The notes: generated by a model from the letters alone, not told the origin. Counted from the stretch's first letter, positions 1 through 9,107 are shown. The stretch: DNA of 64,000 nucleotides from Nocardia lijiangensis NBRC 108240 (GCF_001613045.1 NZ_BDBP01000024.1:45817-109816), one strand, 5' to 3'. Translations and numbers: made by a program.

Positions 1-1037
1 TCGCGCCATTCGACGACGCCGGGGGTGTCGGAGCCGGGGAGCAGCGGGCCGCGGTAGTGCCACACCGCGCCCGAGGTATCGCCCGAGGTGATGGCGGCGA
101 GCAGGTCGACGGCGTCGCAGGACAGCGGTCCGGTCAGCGTGTAGCGGCGATTGGCGATCTCGCCCCCGGTGGCCCGGCGCAGATGCGAGACATCGGCTTT
201 CAGCGTGCTCGTCGAGACCGGACGGTCGCCGTACACCGCGGCGTGCAGCTGATCCGGGGTGTAGCCGTTCGGTTCCAGCGCGAGCAGGGCGAGGATCTCC
301 AGCTGTCGCGGCGGCAGCGGCACCGGCCTGCCGTCGCGCAACAGCCGTGCGGTGCCGAGACATTCGAGCCGCACCCCCGCGGCGGGCGGCGGCGCGCTCG
401 TGCGCAGCACTGTCTCCACCGCCGTGACCAGGGATCGCACCGAGGCCATCGCCATCGGATGCGAGCGGCTCCAGGCGCTGGAGAGGTCGAGCACGCCGAG
501 CAGCCTGCCGTCCGGTGCGTGGATCGGCGCGGAATAGCAGACCCAGCCGTGCAGCGCGGCGACCAGGTGTTCGGCGGAGAACACGGTGACCGGGTGATTG
601 TCGTGCAGCGCGAGGGACAGTCCGTTCGTGCCCATATGGCTTTCGTCCCAGCAGCCGCCCGGTGCGAGGTTCACGTCTTCGGCTCGGCGGCGCAGCCTCC
701 GGTCACCGCCGGACCACAGAATCGTGCCCGCCGCATCGCTGACCACCGCCAGATACTTCGCGTCTTCGGCGATGCTGCGCATCTGGCCCGCGAGTTCGGT
801 GACGGGGCCCCGCAGCGGGGACTCCGCCCACCGGTCGTCGACACGGTCGAGTCCGGGCGCGACGGTGCAGCCGGGATCGACGGTGTGCAGCGAGCGCTGC
901 CAGGACCGCGCCACGTCGTCGCGCAGCACGCTGGACTCGGGACGGATTCGCGTGCGGGTCCCGGCGGTCGCTGTCCACCGGGTCCATTCCTTTTCCAGTT
1001 CTGCCCGCTGCTGGGTGAGGGTGCGCGAGAGTGCCAC
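1..1037 (-). CDS. GAF-domain transcriptional regulator with C-terminal winged helix (3' end outside window)
   Basis: This is a cytoplasmic sensor-regulator; the effector is not evident. The frame is open from a GTG at 1037 to the window edge (345 codons). An in-frame TAA lies five codons upstream of the GTG and an AAGGG purine run sits about nine bases before it, which fixes the start. The N-terminal half reads as a GAF fold, with phrases such as SDAAGTILWSGG and a following ESHMGTN typical of the actinobacterial AcoR-like GAF regulators. The C-terminal part (roughly residue 235 onward: LPPRQLEILALLALEPNGYT) looks like a winged-helix DNA-binding domain, not a sigma-54 AAA+ module. Such regulators often sit beside alcohol or aldehyde dehydrogenase genes, which would lie off the left edge. 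The stop codon is outside the window. Confidence 0.75.
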   Translation of the reverse strand, partial: MALSRTLTQQRAELEKEWTRWTATAGTRTRIRPESSVLRDDVARSWQRSLHTVDPGCTVAPGLDRVDDRWAESPLRGPVTELAGQMRSIAEDAKYLAVVSDAAGTILWSGGDRRLRRRAEDVNLAPGGCWDESHMGTNGLSLALHDNHPVTVFSAEHLVAALHGWVCYSAPIHAPDGRLLGVLDLSSAWSRSHPMAMASVRSLVTAVETVLRTSAPPPAAGVRLECLGTARLLRDGRPVPLPPRQLEILALLALEPNGYTPDQLHAAVYGDRPVSTSTLKADVSHLRRATGGEIANRRYTLTGPLSCDAVDLLAAITSGDTSGAVWHYRGPLLPGSDTPGVVEWR

Positions 1038-1708
1038 CTCGGAAAACCCTTATCGTCGAGTGAACTCGCCTCTTCGTGGACTCATCATGGCGGACGCATC
1101 GCCGCGACGCGCCGGTTTCGCGGCCTCTGGCTCTCCCGGGCCTCCCGCAACCCCGCCGCAGAGTGGCTCGCCGCCCATCCGCGCGCGCCGCGCCGGTGAG
1201 TGCGGCGCGGGTTCGGTGTCTTGCGAGCGCATTTCGGATCGGCGCTGCATATTCCCCCGAGCAATGCCGAAATTTCCCGGCGCAGTGGGGGAGTCAGGGG
1301 TCACAATGGTGTCGGTGTTGTTGAGATTCTGATCTGGCCGGGGCGGTTCGGGTCTCGGTCGTCCGAGCGTTTGAACGCACAGAGGGGCAGGGATCATGGC
1401 GATCGAGGACACACACATCGACGGGCGAATGCATCGGCCGGAGCGGGTAGGCGTGACGCTGCCCGAGGCCACGCATCGATGACCTTGTAGCACGGTCGTC
1501 GTCATGCGCGATCGTCCCCGGCTACGCGGGGCCGATCGATCGATCACCTGGGAACCGAGCGGAAAAGCCGTGTCCGGCCGCATAGCTCGCGGTCCGGACG
1601 CCGAATTCGCGTAGTCCGGCACGCGGCCACAGGCTTCCAGGGCGGATACGTTCTGCACGAAATCAGCGGCACATTCCGGTGCGCCCTCGACCTCGTTGTG
1701 GAGACACC
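1038..1708. other. Intergenic region between the GAF regulator and the large TcA-like gene
   Basis: About 670 bases carry no recognisable gene. Short frames on both strands here encode Arg/Pro/Ser-rich, family-less peptides and look like noise. One 28-codon frame at 1396-1482 has a fair purine-rich ribosome site and could be a leader peptide, but nothing else supports it. A short C/G hairpin with a six-base loop is present near 1525. Both flanking genes point away from this region, so their promoters must lie here. Confidence 0.5.
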
Positions 1709-4700
1709 ATGTCCGACTTGATAATCCTGCGGCTCTACCCGGCCAAGCCGATGGCTCCCTCCGACTTCACCACTGTGCTGAGCGGCTTGAAGGTCACGGC
1801 CTACGATCTGACCTTCGCCGACAGCGTCGGCGGAGTGGAGCTCGGCTTCGCCTCCACCCTCGCCGATCCGCACCTGGGCAGCACCACGAACAACCACGTC
1901 GACATCACAAGCACCCAGCTGCTCCAGCACTACATCGATGTCACCGATCCGCTCGGCGTCACGACCCGCGAGCTGGAATCGGTGGCCACCGCGGTGATCG
2001 TGGTCGAGACGCCCGCGGGGCACACCGAGTACCCGACACCCACCTCGTTCGATCTGCGGCTCGAACTCACCAAGGGCGGGTTCGACATCGCCCATCGCCG
2101 ACTGCATTACAACGCCGACGTCACTACCCTGCCGAGTCTGTCGACCAACCAGAAGGTGTACTTCGGCAGGACGACGAGCGCCTATGTCACCCTGCCCGGC
2201 ACCGCCGGACTCGACCCGAACCTCGCAATCGTCGACCTGCCCGCCGACGGACAGCCGCCCGCGTTCGCCCAAATGGTCCGCGCCATCGACACCGTGCTCG
2301 CCGACGACCCCGGTGGCGCGAACGCCACCCTGGTCGGCCGGTCGCCGCTCACCCTCGCCGAGAGCCGCCGGATCGCCGCCGAGATCGTCTGGAATCGCAC
2401 GGCCTATCCGCCGCCGGAGCCGGACCCGCGGCTCGGGCTCGATCCGTTCGGCGCGCTCTACACCGACCCGCCCGCCGAGGACACACTGAACGCCGGCGAC
2501 ATCGAAAAGGCCCGCGCCCGTTTCGAGGCCGAATTGAACGGCTACTACGGCACGCACGACGCCGAGGCGCTGCGGTTGGCGGGGTTCGTGTACTCCGCGT
2601 CGGCCGCGGTCGCCCAGGAAGTACTGAGCATCAGGGCGACGCGGGCTCGCTTCGACTTCCCCTTGATCACCGACGCCGCGCCGCCGACCACCACACAGAC
2701 CGCCGGGGTCGCGCTCGTCGAAAACGATGGCCTCACACCGGCCTTCGTGGTGCCAGCGGCCTATTTCTACGCGCTCGGCGCGCAGATGCCCGGGCAGGTC
2801 GGTCCGCAGCAGCGTTTCGACATGGCCCGCTTCGCACTCGAACCGCAGGTGCTGTCCGCCTTCGAGACGGCGGCCGACGGCGGCGTGATCACCGTGCCCG
2901 CCGTGCCGACGACGGTGAGCGTTCCCGCGGTCGCGGCCACCCAGGCGGCGCGGCGGCTGCGCGCGCTGGGTGCTGCCGAGAACACGCTCACCGAGGTACC
3001 GCTGGTCGCGCCGGTGGAAGGCCTCGTGACCAGGTGGCTGGCTCACACCGGGCCGAGTGCCACCCTCACCACCGATTTCTGGGTGCCCGAGGTGACCGCC
3101 CAGCCGGGGCCGTACCTGGAACTGCTGCTGCAAGGCGTCACCGCGAATTCGGCGGCGCTGATCGCCGCGATAGAACAGCCGCCGCTGAACGTGACGACCG
3201 TGGCGGGGCTGGTCGCGATGACCGAGCCGCGGTGGCGAGGCTTCTTCGCGGCGAATCCCGCACTGCTGCCGGACTTCACCGCGCCCGGTACACCGGCGGA
3301 ACGCACCGAGGCGTTCATCCGGCACCTGCGTACCTTCCTCGACGTCAAGGCCGATCCCGGCGGCGGCGCGCCGCCCGTCGTCGGTCCGCCGCCGGAGCTG
3401 CCCCGATCGAACGGTGATGTGTTCGAGGACTTCATGTCCGCCTACCCGGTGTACTCCGGTGGCGTCGAGTTCAGCTTCGCGACCGCCTCCGATCCGGGCG
3501 CCGTCGTCGCGGCCGTCCTCGAGGTGCTGCCGGACGACCCGGCCGCCCAGCGGTGGCTGTTGTTCGCGCTGAACGCCATCCGCGAGCTCTGGGTGGTGAC
3601 CGACATCGACGCGGGCGAGTTGCGGTTCTCGCTGATCGAGGCGCTCTACGCCCGCGGCTTCACCGCGGCCGCGCGGATCGCCGCGCTCTCGCGGGCGGGC
3701 TTCCGCTACGCGCTGTCGGGGACGGTCGCCTACGGGTACGCGATCGATATCTACGAGAAGGCCACCTCCGAACAACCCGAGCAACCGTGGCCGCCGGGAC
3801 CGTTCGATCCCGTGAACCCGAACGGTTCGCTGGTCGACTGCCGTCCGCCCGAACACCTTTCGCCGCTCGGGCCGATCGCGTACCTGAACGTGCCGCGCGT
3901 CTCCGGCACCTCCACGTGGGCGGACCCCGAACCCCCGGTGATCCAGGTGCTGGTGCCGGGGCCGGCCCCGGAGGGCATGGAGTTACTCGGCACACCGCAG
4001 GCCGATGCCCAGCCGTCGTGGCTCGCACCGCTGCGCCTCGTCCGCAACGCCGACGATGACGACGGCGAGCCCGGCAATGGCAACGGAGACGAGGGCGGCA
4101 ACGGCGACGTCCCCGTGGAGGTGCGCTCGGTGGCCGCCGAGGAGTTGGCGCCCGCCGACCGCGACCGCCTGCCGCGGTGGATCCAAACGGCCGCTCGCCT
4201 CGGCAACCGCTTCGTCCGGGTCGCCGCCGCGGGCACGCCGCCTGCCGCTGCCGGGTTCACGCCGTGCGATGACTCGGATGCCTGCTGCGGTTGCGGCGGC
4301 GACCACGAACCGCAGGTGGATGAGTACTACTTCTGGCTCGAGCGCGGCCTCGTCTACGAGCCGGATGCACAGTCCGCCGACACGGGGCGCGGCGACGAGA
4401 TCCACGACCGGCATCGCCCGGACGAGCTGCCCGGGCTGCGGCGCTGGCCCGCCGTGCCGGTGGTGCACCTGTGCTGGTCGCGGAAGCGGGGCGGTCGATT
4501 CGAACCCCAGCGCTGGTCGGGCCGGCCGGTCCGGGTGCAGTCGGCGGCGCGGGCACGACTCGAATTCACCGGCCGCACAATGGATTCGCTGCGCTTCAGA
4601 ATCGTCGGCGGCCTGCGTCCCACCGGCTACGACGCCGACCGGACGCCGCCCGGCTTCCGGTACGACTTGGCCGCCGATACGGCCACCACCGTGCCGCTGA

Positions 4701-5248
4701 TCGCGCCGAAGCTCTCTGTCGGCGGGCTGGCTGCCTACCCCTTCTTCGCCTACGTCTGTCCCGGTGCGCCGCCGGAACCGCTGTCGCTGTTCTCGGTCGC
4801 GCTGACCGTCGGTGCGGCACTGCGCAGCCATTTCCGGTACGAGCCCATGGTGAAGTGGTACGAGCCGGGGCAGCGTCACGGCGTCACGGACAACACGTGG
4901 ACCACGTGCCGTCGTATCTCGCCGCCGACCGACGGTGATGGTGGCAAGCCGGACGACGATGACAGCGATGGCGTCGTGACCGGCACGGTCGGCACCGAAG
5001 GGACGGTCGCCGTCGGCCGCTCGTACGCCGACGTGGCGTGCTGTTCCACCGTCGTCGACGACCGGCGCGCGCGTGAACGTGTGCTGCTGCGCTACTTGGA
5101 GACGATGCACGAATGGGCCGACGCTCTCCTGCGTCGGAGCACGCCGGAGTCGATGCGGCGGGCCGACGTGGTGCTGGCCGAGATCGATCGGATCCTGGGC
5201 GGGCGTCCGCAGACGGTGCCGGGCCGACCACGAGCGACGTCGTGGTGA
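1709..5248 (+). CDS. Large protein with Tc-toxin A-subunit-like C-terminus (1,179 aa), function unknown
   Basis: The start is taken at ATG 1709, behind GGAGAC; an upstream in-frame start at 1679 would only add ten Arg/Pro-rich residues. No signal peptide or obvious membrane segment is seen. The first ~700 residues are beta-rich, and I recall similar text only in large uncharacterised actinobacterial proteins. Around residues 790-805 lies an acidic, low-complexity DDDDGEPGNGNG linker, followed near residue 850 by a Cys cluster (CDDSDACCGCGG). The last ~60 residues (RYLETMHEWADALLRR, then STPESMRRADVVLAEI and GGRP) match the TcA pattern Y-[LI]-[DE]-x-[LM]-x-x-W-[GA]-D-x-L...T-x-E-S...LG-x-RP. 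In TcA proteins that motif lies inside the long toxin subunit, so this would be a compact relative lacking the pore-forming core. No TcB/TcC partner is in the window. Family assignment is from memory of motifs and is tentative. Confidence 0.6.
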   Translation: MSDLIILRLYPAKPMAPSDFTTVLSGLKVTAYDLTFADSVGGVELGFASTLADPHLGSTTNNHVDITSTQLLQHYIDVTDPLGVTTRELESVATAVIVVETPAGHTEYPTPTSFDLRLELTKGGFDIAHRRLHYNADVTTLPSLSTNQKVYFGRTTSAYVTLPGTAGLDPNLAIVDLPADGQPPAFAQMVRAIDTVLADDPGGANATLVGRSPLTLAESRRIAAEIVWNRTAYPPPEPDPRLGLDPFGALYTDPPAEDTLNAGDIEKARARFEAELNGYYGTHDAEALRLAGFVYSASAAVAQEVLSIRATRARFDFPLITDAAPPTTTQTAGVALVENDGLTPAFVVPAAYFYALGAQMPGQVGPQQRFDMARFALEPQVLSAFETAADGGVITVPAVPTTVSVPAVAATQAARRLRALGAAENTLTEVPLVAPVEGLVTRWLAHTGPSATLTTDFWVPEVTAQPGPYLELLLQGVTANSAALIAAIEQPPLNVTTVAGLVAMTEPRWRGFFAANPALLPDFTAPGTPAERTEAFIRHLRTFLDVKADPGGGAPPVVGPPPELPRSNGDVFEDFMSAYPVYSGGVEFSFATASDPGAVVAAVLEVLPDDPAAQRWLLFALNAIRELWVVTDIDAGELRFSLIEALYARGFTAAARIAALSRAGFRYALSGTVAYGYAIDIYEKATSEQPEQPWPPGPFDPVNPNGSLVDCRPPEHLSPLGPIAYLNVPRVSGTSTWADPEPPVIQVLVPGPAPEGMELLGTPQADAQPSWLAPLRLVRNADDDDGEPGNGNGDEGGNGDVPVEVRSVAAEELAPADRDRLPRWIQTAARLGNRFVRVAAAGTPPAAAGFTPCDDSDACCGCGGDHEPQVDEYYFWLERGLVYEPDAQSADTGRGDEIHDRHRPDELPGLRRWPAVPVVHLCWSRKRGGRFEPQRWSGRPVRVQSAARARLEFTGRTMDSLRFRIVGGLRPTGYDADRTPPGFRYDLAADTATTVPLIAPKLSVGGLAAYPFFAYVCPGAPPEPLSLFSVALTVGAALRSHFRYEPMVKWYEPGQRHGVTDNTWTTCRRISPPTDGDGGKPDDDDSDGVVTGTVGTEGTVAVGRSYADVACCSTVVDDRRARERVLLRYLETMHEWADALLRRSTPESMRRADVVLAEIDRILGGRPQTVPGRPRATSW

Positions 5249-5272
5249 CTACCGCACTACCACCCGTGCGAC

Positions 5273-5587
5273 CTACTTGTTGAGGAAGATGCCCGCCACA
5301 TCGGCGTTCTTGATGGGCGTCTGCGCGTTGCGCTGGGTGGCGCAGAGCAGGTCGACGGAGAGGATGGTGGCGTCGACGACGGTGCCCGCGGGTTCGCGTT
5401 CGTCACCGGTCTGCTGTTTGACGAACTTGGTGATCGTCGTGCGCTTGGTGTCCGGGTCCTGGGTGACGTACTCGTTGCACGGTGTGTCGCCGCCCTTGTT
5501 GAGCGCTCGCTCGATGTCGGTGCATCCCGCAAGCAGCAGTGCGGCGGCCGCTATGCCGAGGCCGGTCCGTGTCACGGTGGCGTTCAT
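5273..5587 (-). CDS. Small lipoprotein, possibly HdeA-like
   Basis: This 104-residue protein starts with a lipoprotein signal: a hydrophobic stretch (residues 9-20) ending in LLLAGC, with Cys22 as the lipid-attachment residue. The mature part has just two further cysteines (Cys37 and Cys82), placed to form one disulphide around a short helical domain. That arrangement, with a TPCNEYVTQD opening, recalls the HdeA/HdeB acid-chaperone fold found in small actinobacterial secreted proteins, but the similarity is by eye only. An AGGAG-type ribosome site precedes the ATG. It is the last gene in a same-strand group with the phosphodiesterase and NTF2-like genes upstream. Confidence 0.7.
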   Translation of the reverse strand: MNATVTRTGLGIAAAALLLAGCTDIERALNKGGDTPCNEYVTQDPDTKRTTITKFVKQQTGDEREPAGTVVDATILSVDLLCATQRNAQTPIKNADVAGIFLNK

Positions 5588-5688
5588 CTGCTTCTCCTGG
5601 TCGCCTGGTCGAGCGGATGGGCCGCCGCGATCGGTATCGAGGGTAAGGGTGCCGGGGTGGGGCGAGGCGAGGCGGCCCGGCGTGTCGA

Positions 5689-6831
5689 TCAGGCGAGGCA
5701 GGTGCGCAGCGGCACGTTCAGCTCGGCCGAGGTGAGCGAGCCGTGGTGGCCGACCATGGCCGATTGGAGCGGTTCGGCGCCGGTCCGGATGACGCCGCGC
5801 GGTCCGAGCGCGGCGACGACGAGATCGCCGATTCGCTCGGCCACCACGGGGCCGACCGTTGGCCCGAACCAGCCGCGCTCGATCACCTCGGCGCGTGGTA
5901 GCACCGCGAAGTCCGGGCCGAGCGTCTCCCGCCACGCGGCCGCGACGTCGTCCGCGGCGCCCTCGACGGTGTAGACGTGCCTGGCCCGCGGTTCGCCGCC
6001 GAGCCGGTCGACGCCCGCGCGCAGTGCGTCGACGGCGTCGAAGTCGACGGTGCCGGTCAGTTCCACCATGCCGTGATCGGCGGTCACCAGCAGCGCCGCG
6101 TCGGGCGGCAGGTGCTCGGCGAGGGTGGCGGCCAGGCGGTCCACGTGCGCGAGCTCCAGCCGCCACGCGTCCGAGGACGGACCGCGCACATGGCCGGTGG
6201 TGTCCAGATCGCCGTGGTAGGCGTAGACGAGCGAGCGGTCGCCCATGCGCAATGCGTCGGCGACGCCGTCGACCAGGTCGCCGAACGACAGGCTCGGGCG
6301 GAATGCGCAGCCGCGCAGCACCGCCCTGGTCAGCCCGGAGCCCGCCTGGTACATCGGGGCGACCTGCGAGACGCTGATCCCGGCGCGGGCGGCACGCTCG
6401 AATACCGTTGCGGTGGGCTGGAACTGCTCGGGCACCAGCTCACGCAGCAGGTCCACCTTCGGGCCCTCGCCGTGCAGCCGCCAGCGCAGTGCGTTCACCA
6501 GCCGGTCGTAGCCGGGCACGTTCATCAGATAGCCGACGATGCCGTGCTCGCCCGGCGGCACCCCGACGCCCAGCGAGCTCAGGCTGGTCGCGGTCGTACT
6601 CGGGAACCCGGCCGCCAGCTCGGCCGACGCGAGGCTCGACAGAAACGGCGCCTCCGCCGCATGGGCGGCGAGCGCTTCCGCGCCGAGCCCGTCCACCAGC
6701 AGCACACAGATCCGGCGCGCGGACAAGCCGAGGCCGAGCCGATCGTCTTCGCCGGGGACACCCAGGCAGGCCAGGACGGAGGGGAACAGGTCGGCCAGGG
6801 AAGCCGAGCCGTAGCGTGGCGCGTCGAACAC
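5689..6831 (-). CDS. Type I phosphodiesterase / nucleotide pyrophosphatase family protein (alkaline phosphatase superfamily)
   Basis: This 380-residue protein would hydrolyse phosphodiester or pyrophosphate bonds using a two-metal site. The superfamily signatures are visible in order: the metal-binding Asp in LLVDGLG (Asp47), the catalytic Thr in FPSTTATS (Thr79/80), a Gly-Asp-Leu-Asp segment followed by TTGH, the TADHGM metal ligands, and a late GHHGS histidine. No signal peptide is seen, so it appears cytoplasmic. Length and motif spacing fit the NPP-like proteins common in mycobacteria and nocardiae. It begins 40 bases downstream of the NTF2-like gene on the same strand, so the two may be co-transcribed. 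The natural substrate is not deducible. Confidence 0.85.
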   Translation of the reverse strand: MFDAPRYGSASLADLFPSVLACLGVPGEDDRLGLGLSARRICVLLVDGLGAEALAAHAAEAPFLSSLASAELAAGFPSTTATSLSSLGVGVPPGEHGIVGYLMNVPGYDRLVNALRWRLHGEGPKVDLLRELVPEQFQPTATVFERAARAGISVSQVAPMYQAGSGLTRAVLRGCAFRPSLSFGDLVDGVADALRMGDRSLVYAYHGDLDTTGHVRGPSSDAWRLELAHVDRLAATLAEHLPPDAALLVTADHGMVELTGTVDFDAVDALRAGVDRLGGEPRARHVYTVEGAADDVAAAWRETLGPDFAVLPRAEVIERGWFGPTVGPVVAERIGDLVVAALGPRGVIRTGAEPLQSAMVGHHGSLTSAELNVPLRTCLA

Positions 6832-6871
6832 GAGGTCAGAATGTCAAGATCGACCCGGCCACGGCAAGGGG

Positions 6872-7189
6872 TCAGGCCTGTCCGGTCTCGAATCGGCTGA
6901 TCCTGCCATCGCGCACGGTGAACCGCCACGCGGTGCGCATCGATCCCCAGCGCGAGTTCGTGTAGTCGGCGAGCAGTTCGATGCCGCCGTCGGTCACCGC
7001 TTCGACCTGCATCCGGCCGTTGCTTGCGAAGATCTCCGAATCGGTCCACTGGTCGACATTGCGCTCCACGCCGTCGTCGGACATGGTCGCGTCCTCGGTG
7101 AGCACCGAGTGGAAGCGGTCGCGGTCGTTGGCGTTGAGCGCGTCGACGAACTCCTGAACGATGGGGTCGAGCTGCTGCTGTGCGGGCAT
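6872..7189 (-). CDS. NTF2-like / SnoaL-fold protein
   Basis: This 105-residue protein has the pattern of the nuclear transport factor 2 superfamily: an N-terminal helix (IVQEFVDALNANDRDRFHSVL), a short acidic loop (TEDATMSDDG), and alternating strands ending in a TVRDGRISRFETG strand-turn. These small alpha+beta barrels act as isomerases, hydrolases or ligand-binding proteins, and sequence alone does not say which. No signal peptide is present. It lies between the TetR gene (7286-7906) and the phosphodiesterase, all on the same strand, which suggests one transcript. Confidence 0.8.
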   Translation of the reverse strand: MPAQQQLDPIVQEFVDALNANDRDRFHSVLTEDATMSDDGVERNVDQWTDSEIFASNGRMQVEAVTDGGIELLADYTNSRWGSMRTAWRFTVRDGRISRFETGQA

Positions 7190-7285
7190 CCGGTCATCCC
7201 TCTCGAATCACGGTATTCGGATTGAGCAGTGATGGAACAGCAAACACCTGGCGCCCACTCTAGGGCAGAAATGCGGCGCGCCGCG

Positions 7286-7906
7286 TCAAGACCCGGGTGC
7301 AAGCAGCGTGGACACCGTGCGCATCACGTCCTCGACCAGTTCGGGCGCGGTGGTGCCGAATTGGACCGCCCGTTTGTCCAGCTGACCGTCCAGCCACAGC
7401 GAGGCGAGTCCGTGGCCGATGCCCCACCAGGTGATCCCGAGGACATCGGCTTTGTCGGCGGGCAGCAGACCTGCCGCAACACACTCGCCGATGACGTCGG
7501 CCAGGATCCCGAAGGCGGCGTCGCCCGCGGCGCTGGCGTCGGGATGCTTCTCCGGCTGGGAGAGCTCCGGTCGGAACATCAGCCGGAAGTAGCCGGGGTG
7601 CTCCCGCGAGAAACGGACGTAGGCGCCTGCCAGCGCACCCAGGGTGTCCAGCGGTGAGCCGGTCGCGGCCGCCCGCGCGGCGGTGAGTTCGGCGGCGAGC
7701 GTCTCGAATCCCTTGGTGGACAACGTCGCGAGCAGTGCGGCCCGATCCGCGAAATGATGGTACGGCGCGCCGGTGCTGACGCCCGCCTCTCTGGCAACCC
7801 GGCGCAGGCTCACCGCCGCGATGCCCTCGGTTTCGATCAGGCGCAGGCAGGCGGCGATCAGCTCATCACGCAATGCGCCGTGGTGGTAACTGGTCCGCTT
7901 CACCAT
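7286..7906 (-). CDS. TetR/AcrR family transcriptional regulator
   Basis: This 206-residue regulator has an N-terminal helix-turn-helix (about residues 9-55; SLRRVAREAGVSTGAPYHHFADRAALL), including the typical YHHF recognition-helix end. The C-terminal ligand domain contains WWGIGHGLASLWLDG, typical of the TetR_C_33 / WHG group. The gene diverges from the epimerase gene at 8015, and the shared promoter contains two 17-bp palindromes (7939-7955 and 7959-7975). Autoregulation and control of the epimerase are therefore likely. The ligand is unknown. Confidence 0.9.
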   Translation of the reverse strand: MVKRTSYHHGALRDELIAACLRLIETEGIAAVSLRRVAREAGVSTGAPYHHFADRAALLATLSTKGFETLAAELTAARAAATGSPLDTLGALAGAYVRFSREHPGYFRLMFRPELSQPEKHPDASAAGDAAFGILADVIGECVAAGLLPADKADVLGITWWGIGHGLASLWLDGQLDKRAVQFGTTAPELVEDVMRTVSTLLAPGS

Positions 7907-7938
7907 CCGAGCGTATGCGACGAAGGCTGGACAACCTA

Positions 7939-7975
7939 TCTATGCGGTGCTTAGATTATCTGAGCGGCGCTTAGA
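7939..7975. promoter_or_regulatory. Twin palindromic operator between the TetR gene and the epimerase gene
   Basis: Two imperfect 17-bp palindromes, TCTATGCGGTGCTTAGA at 7939-7955 and TCTGAGCGGCGCTTAGA at 7959-7975, are spaced 20 bp centre to centre. Each has the form TCTnnGC-GGn-GCTTAGA. Their place between divergent TetR and target starts, and the two-helical-turn spacing, fit co-operative binding of two TetR dimers. The operator role is inferred. Confidence 0.7.
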
Positions 7976-8014
7976 TTCCGGCCGCGCACCTCTTTCCTCG
8001 GACAGGTGGGACAC

Positions 8015-9097
8015 ATGAGCAAACAGGTACTCGTCACCGGCGCAACGGGATTCATCGCCGGCCACGTCATCGCGGAACTTCTCGAACACGGCTACCGGGT
8101 GCGCGCCACCGTGCGCGACCTCGCTAACACCGGCAAGCGGGCGCACCTCACGGAACTCGCGGACCGCCTCGGCGCGGATCTCGAGTTCGTCGCCGCCGAT
8201 CTGGACCGCGATGCCGGCTGGGCCGAGGCCGTCGCGGGCTGCACGTACGTGCTGCACGTGGCCTCGCCGTTCCCGTCGTACATCCCCGACGACGAGAACG
8301 AACTCGTCGGACCGGCCGTCCAGGGCACGCTGCGGGTGTTGCGCGCGGCCGCCGCCGAGCCGGGGGTGCGGCGGGTGGTGACCACCTCCTCGGTCGCCGC
8401 GATCGCCTACGGCCACGAGACCGACAACGTGCGCACAGAGGCGGATTGGTCGGTGGTGGGACGGATTCCGCCGTACCAGAAGAGCAAGACGCTGGCCGAG
8501 CGAGCGGCGTGGGAGTTCGTCGGCGACCTGCCCGCCGAGCGCGGGCTCGAGCTGGCCGCGGTGAACCCGGGCATGGTGCTCGGCCCGCTGCAGAGCCCAG
8601 TCACCAGCACCTCCCACGAACCGATTCGGCGGCTGCTGGCGCGGGATGTGCCCGGCTCGATTCGGACCGGCTGGACCCCGGTCGACGTGCGCGACCTCGC
8701 GGTGGCACACCGGCTGGCGATGGAACTGCCGCAGGCGGCGGGTAATCGGTACATCTGCGCGGCCGATCCGTTGTGGATGGCCGAGCTGGCCCAGATCCTG
8801 GCCGACGAATACAACCCACGCGGCCTGCGGGTGCCCACCCGTGTGCTGCCCGACTGGCTGATCCGGTTCATCGCGCGCTTCGACAAGGGCGTCCGGCTGG
8901 CTATTCAGGTCCTCGGCCGCACGGAAATGGTCACCGCGAACAAGGCGCGCACGGAACTCGGCTGGACCATGCGCCCTGTCCGGGAGACCGTGCTGGACAC
9001 CGCCGAGAGTCTGCTCGCCTTCGGCGTCGTGAACGCGCCGAACGTCCGGCCGAGGGCGGCCGCGCCGCGTCCGGCCGCGAACGCGCTCGGCGCCTAG
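8015..9097 (+). CDS. NAD(P)-dependent epimerase/dehydratase family reductase (DFR/aldehyde-reductase type)
   Basis: This 360-residue extended-SDR protein has the N-terminal nucleotide-binding motif GATGFIAGHV, the TSSVAAI strand, and the catalytic Tyr-x3-Lys as YQKSK, followed by NPGMVLGP. This is the layout of dihydroflavonol-4-reductase-like enzymes that reduce aldehydes or ketones. The ATG at 8015 has AGGTGG about six bases upstream and is preferred to a GTG nine bases earlier. The last 20 residues are Pro/Ala/Arg-rich and probably disordered. The gene is divergent from and probably repressed by the TetR gene at 7286-7906. Its substrate is unknown. Confidence 0.9.
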   Translation: MSKQVLVTGATGFIAGHVIAELLEHGYRVRATVRDLANTGKRAHLTELADRLGADLEFVAADLDRDAGWAEAVAGCTYVLHVASPFPSYIPDDENELVGPAVQGTLRVLRAAAAEPGVRRVVTTSSVAAIAYGHETDNVRTEADWSVVGRIPPYQKSKTLAERAAWEFVGDLPAERGLELAAVNPGMVLGPLQSPVTSTSHEPIRRLLARDVPGSIRTGWTPVDVRDLAVAHRLAMELPQAAGNRYICAADPLWMAELAQILADEYNPRGLRVPTRVLPDWLIRFIARFDKGVRLAIQVLGRTEMVTANKARTELGWTMRPVRETVLDTAESLLAFGVVNAPNVRPRAAAPRPAANALGA

Positions 9098-9107
9098 GGG
9101 TTCGGAC

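Noticed and set aside
1396..1482. 28-codon frame with a purine-rich ribosome site upstream of the TcA-like gene
   Set aside because: It is too short, shows no family match and is separated from the next gene by over 200 bases; one ribosome-like site is not enough.
1525..1545. Short C/G hairpin (CCCCG-N6-CGGGG) as a terminator
   Set aside because: A five-base stem with no T-run, and both flanking genes point away from it.
1544..3856. Long open minus-strand frame (770 codons) opposite the TcA-like gene
   Set aside because: It is Arg/Gly/Asp/His-rich with no family text, and is the usual antisense shadow of a G+C-rich gene.
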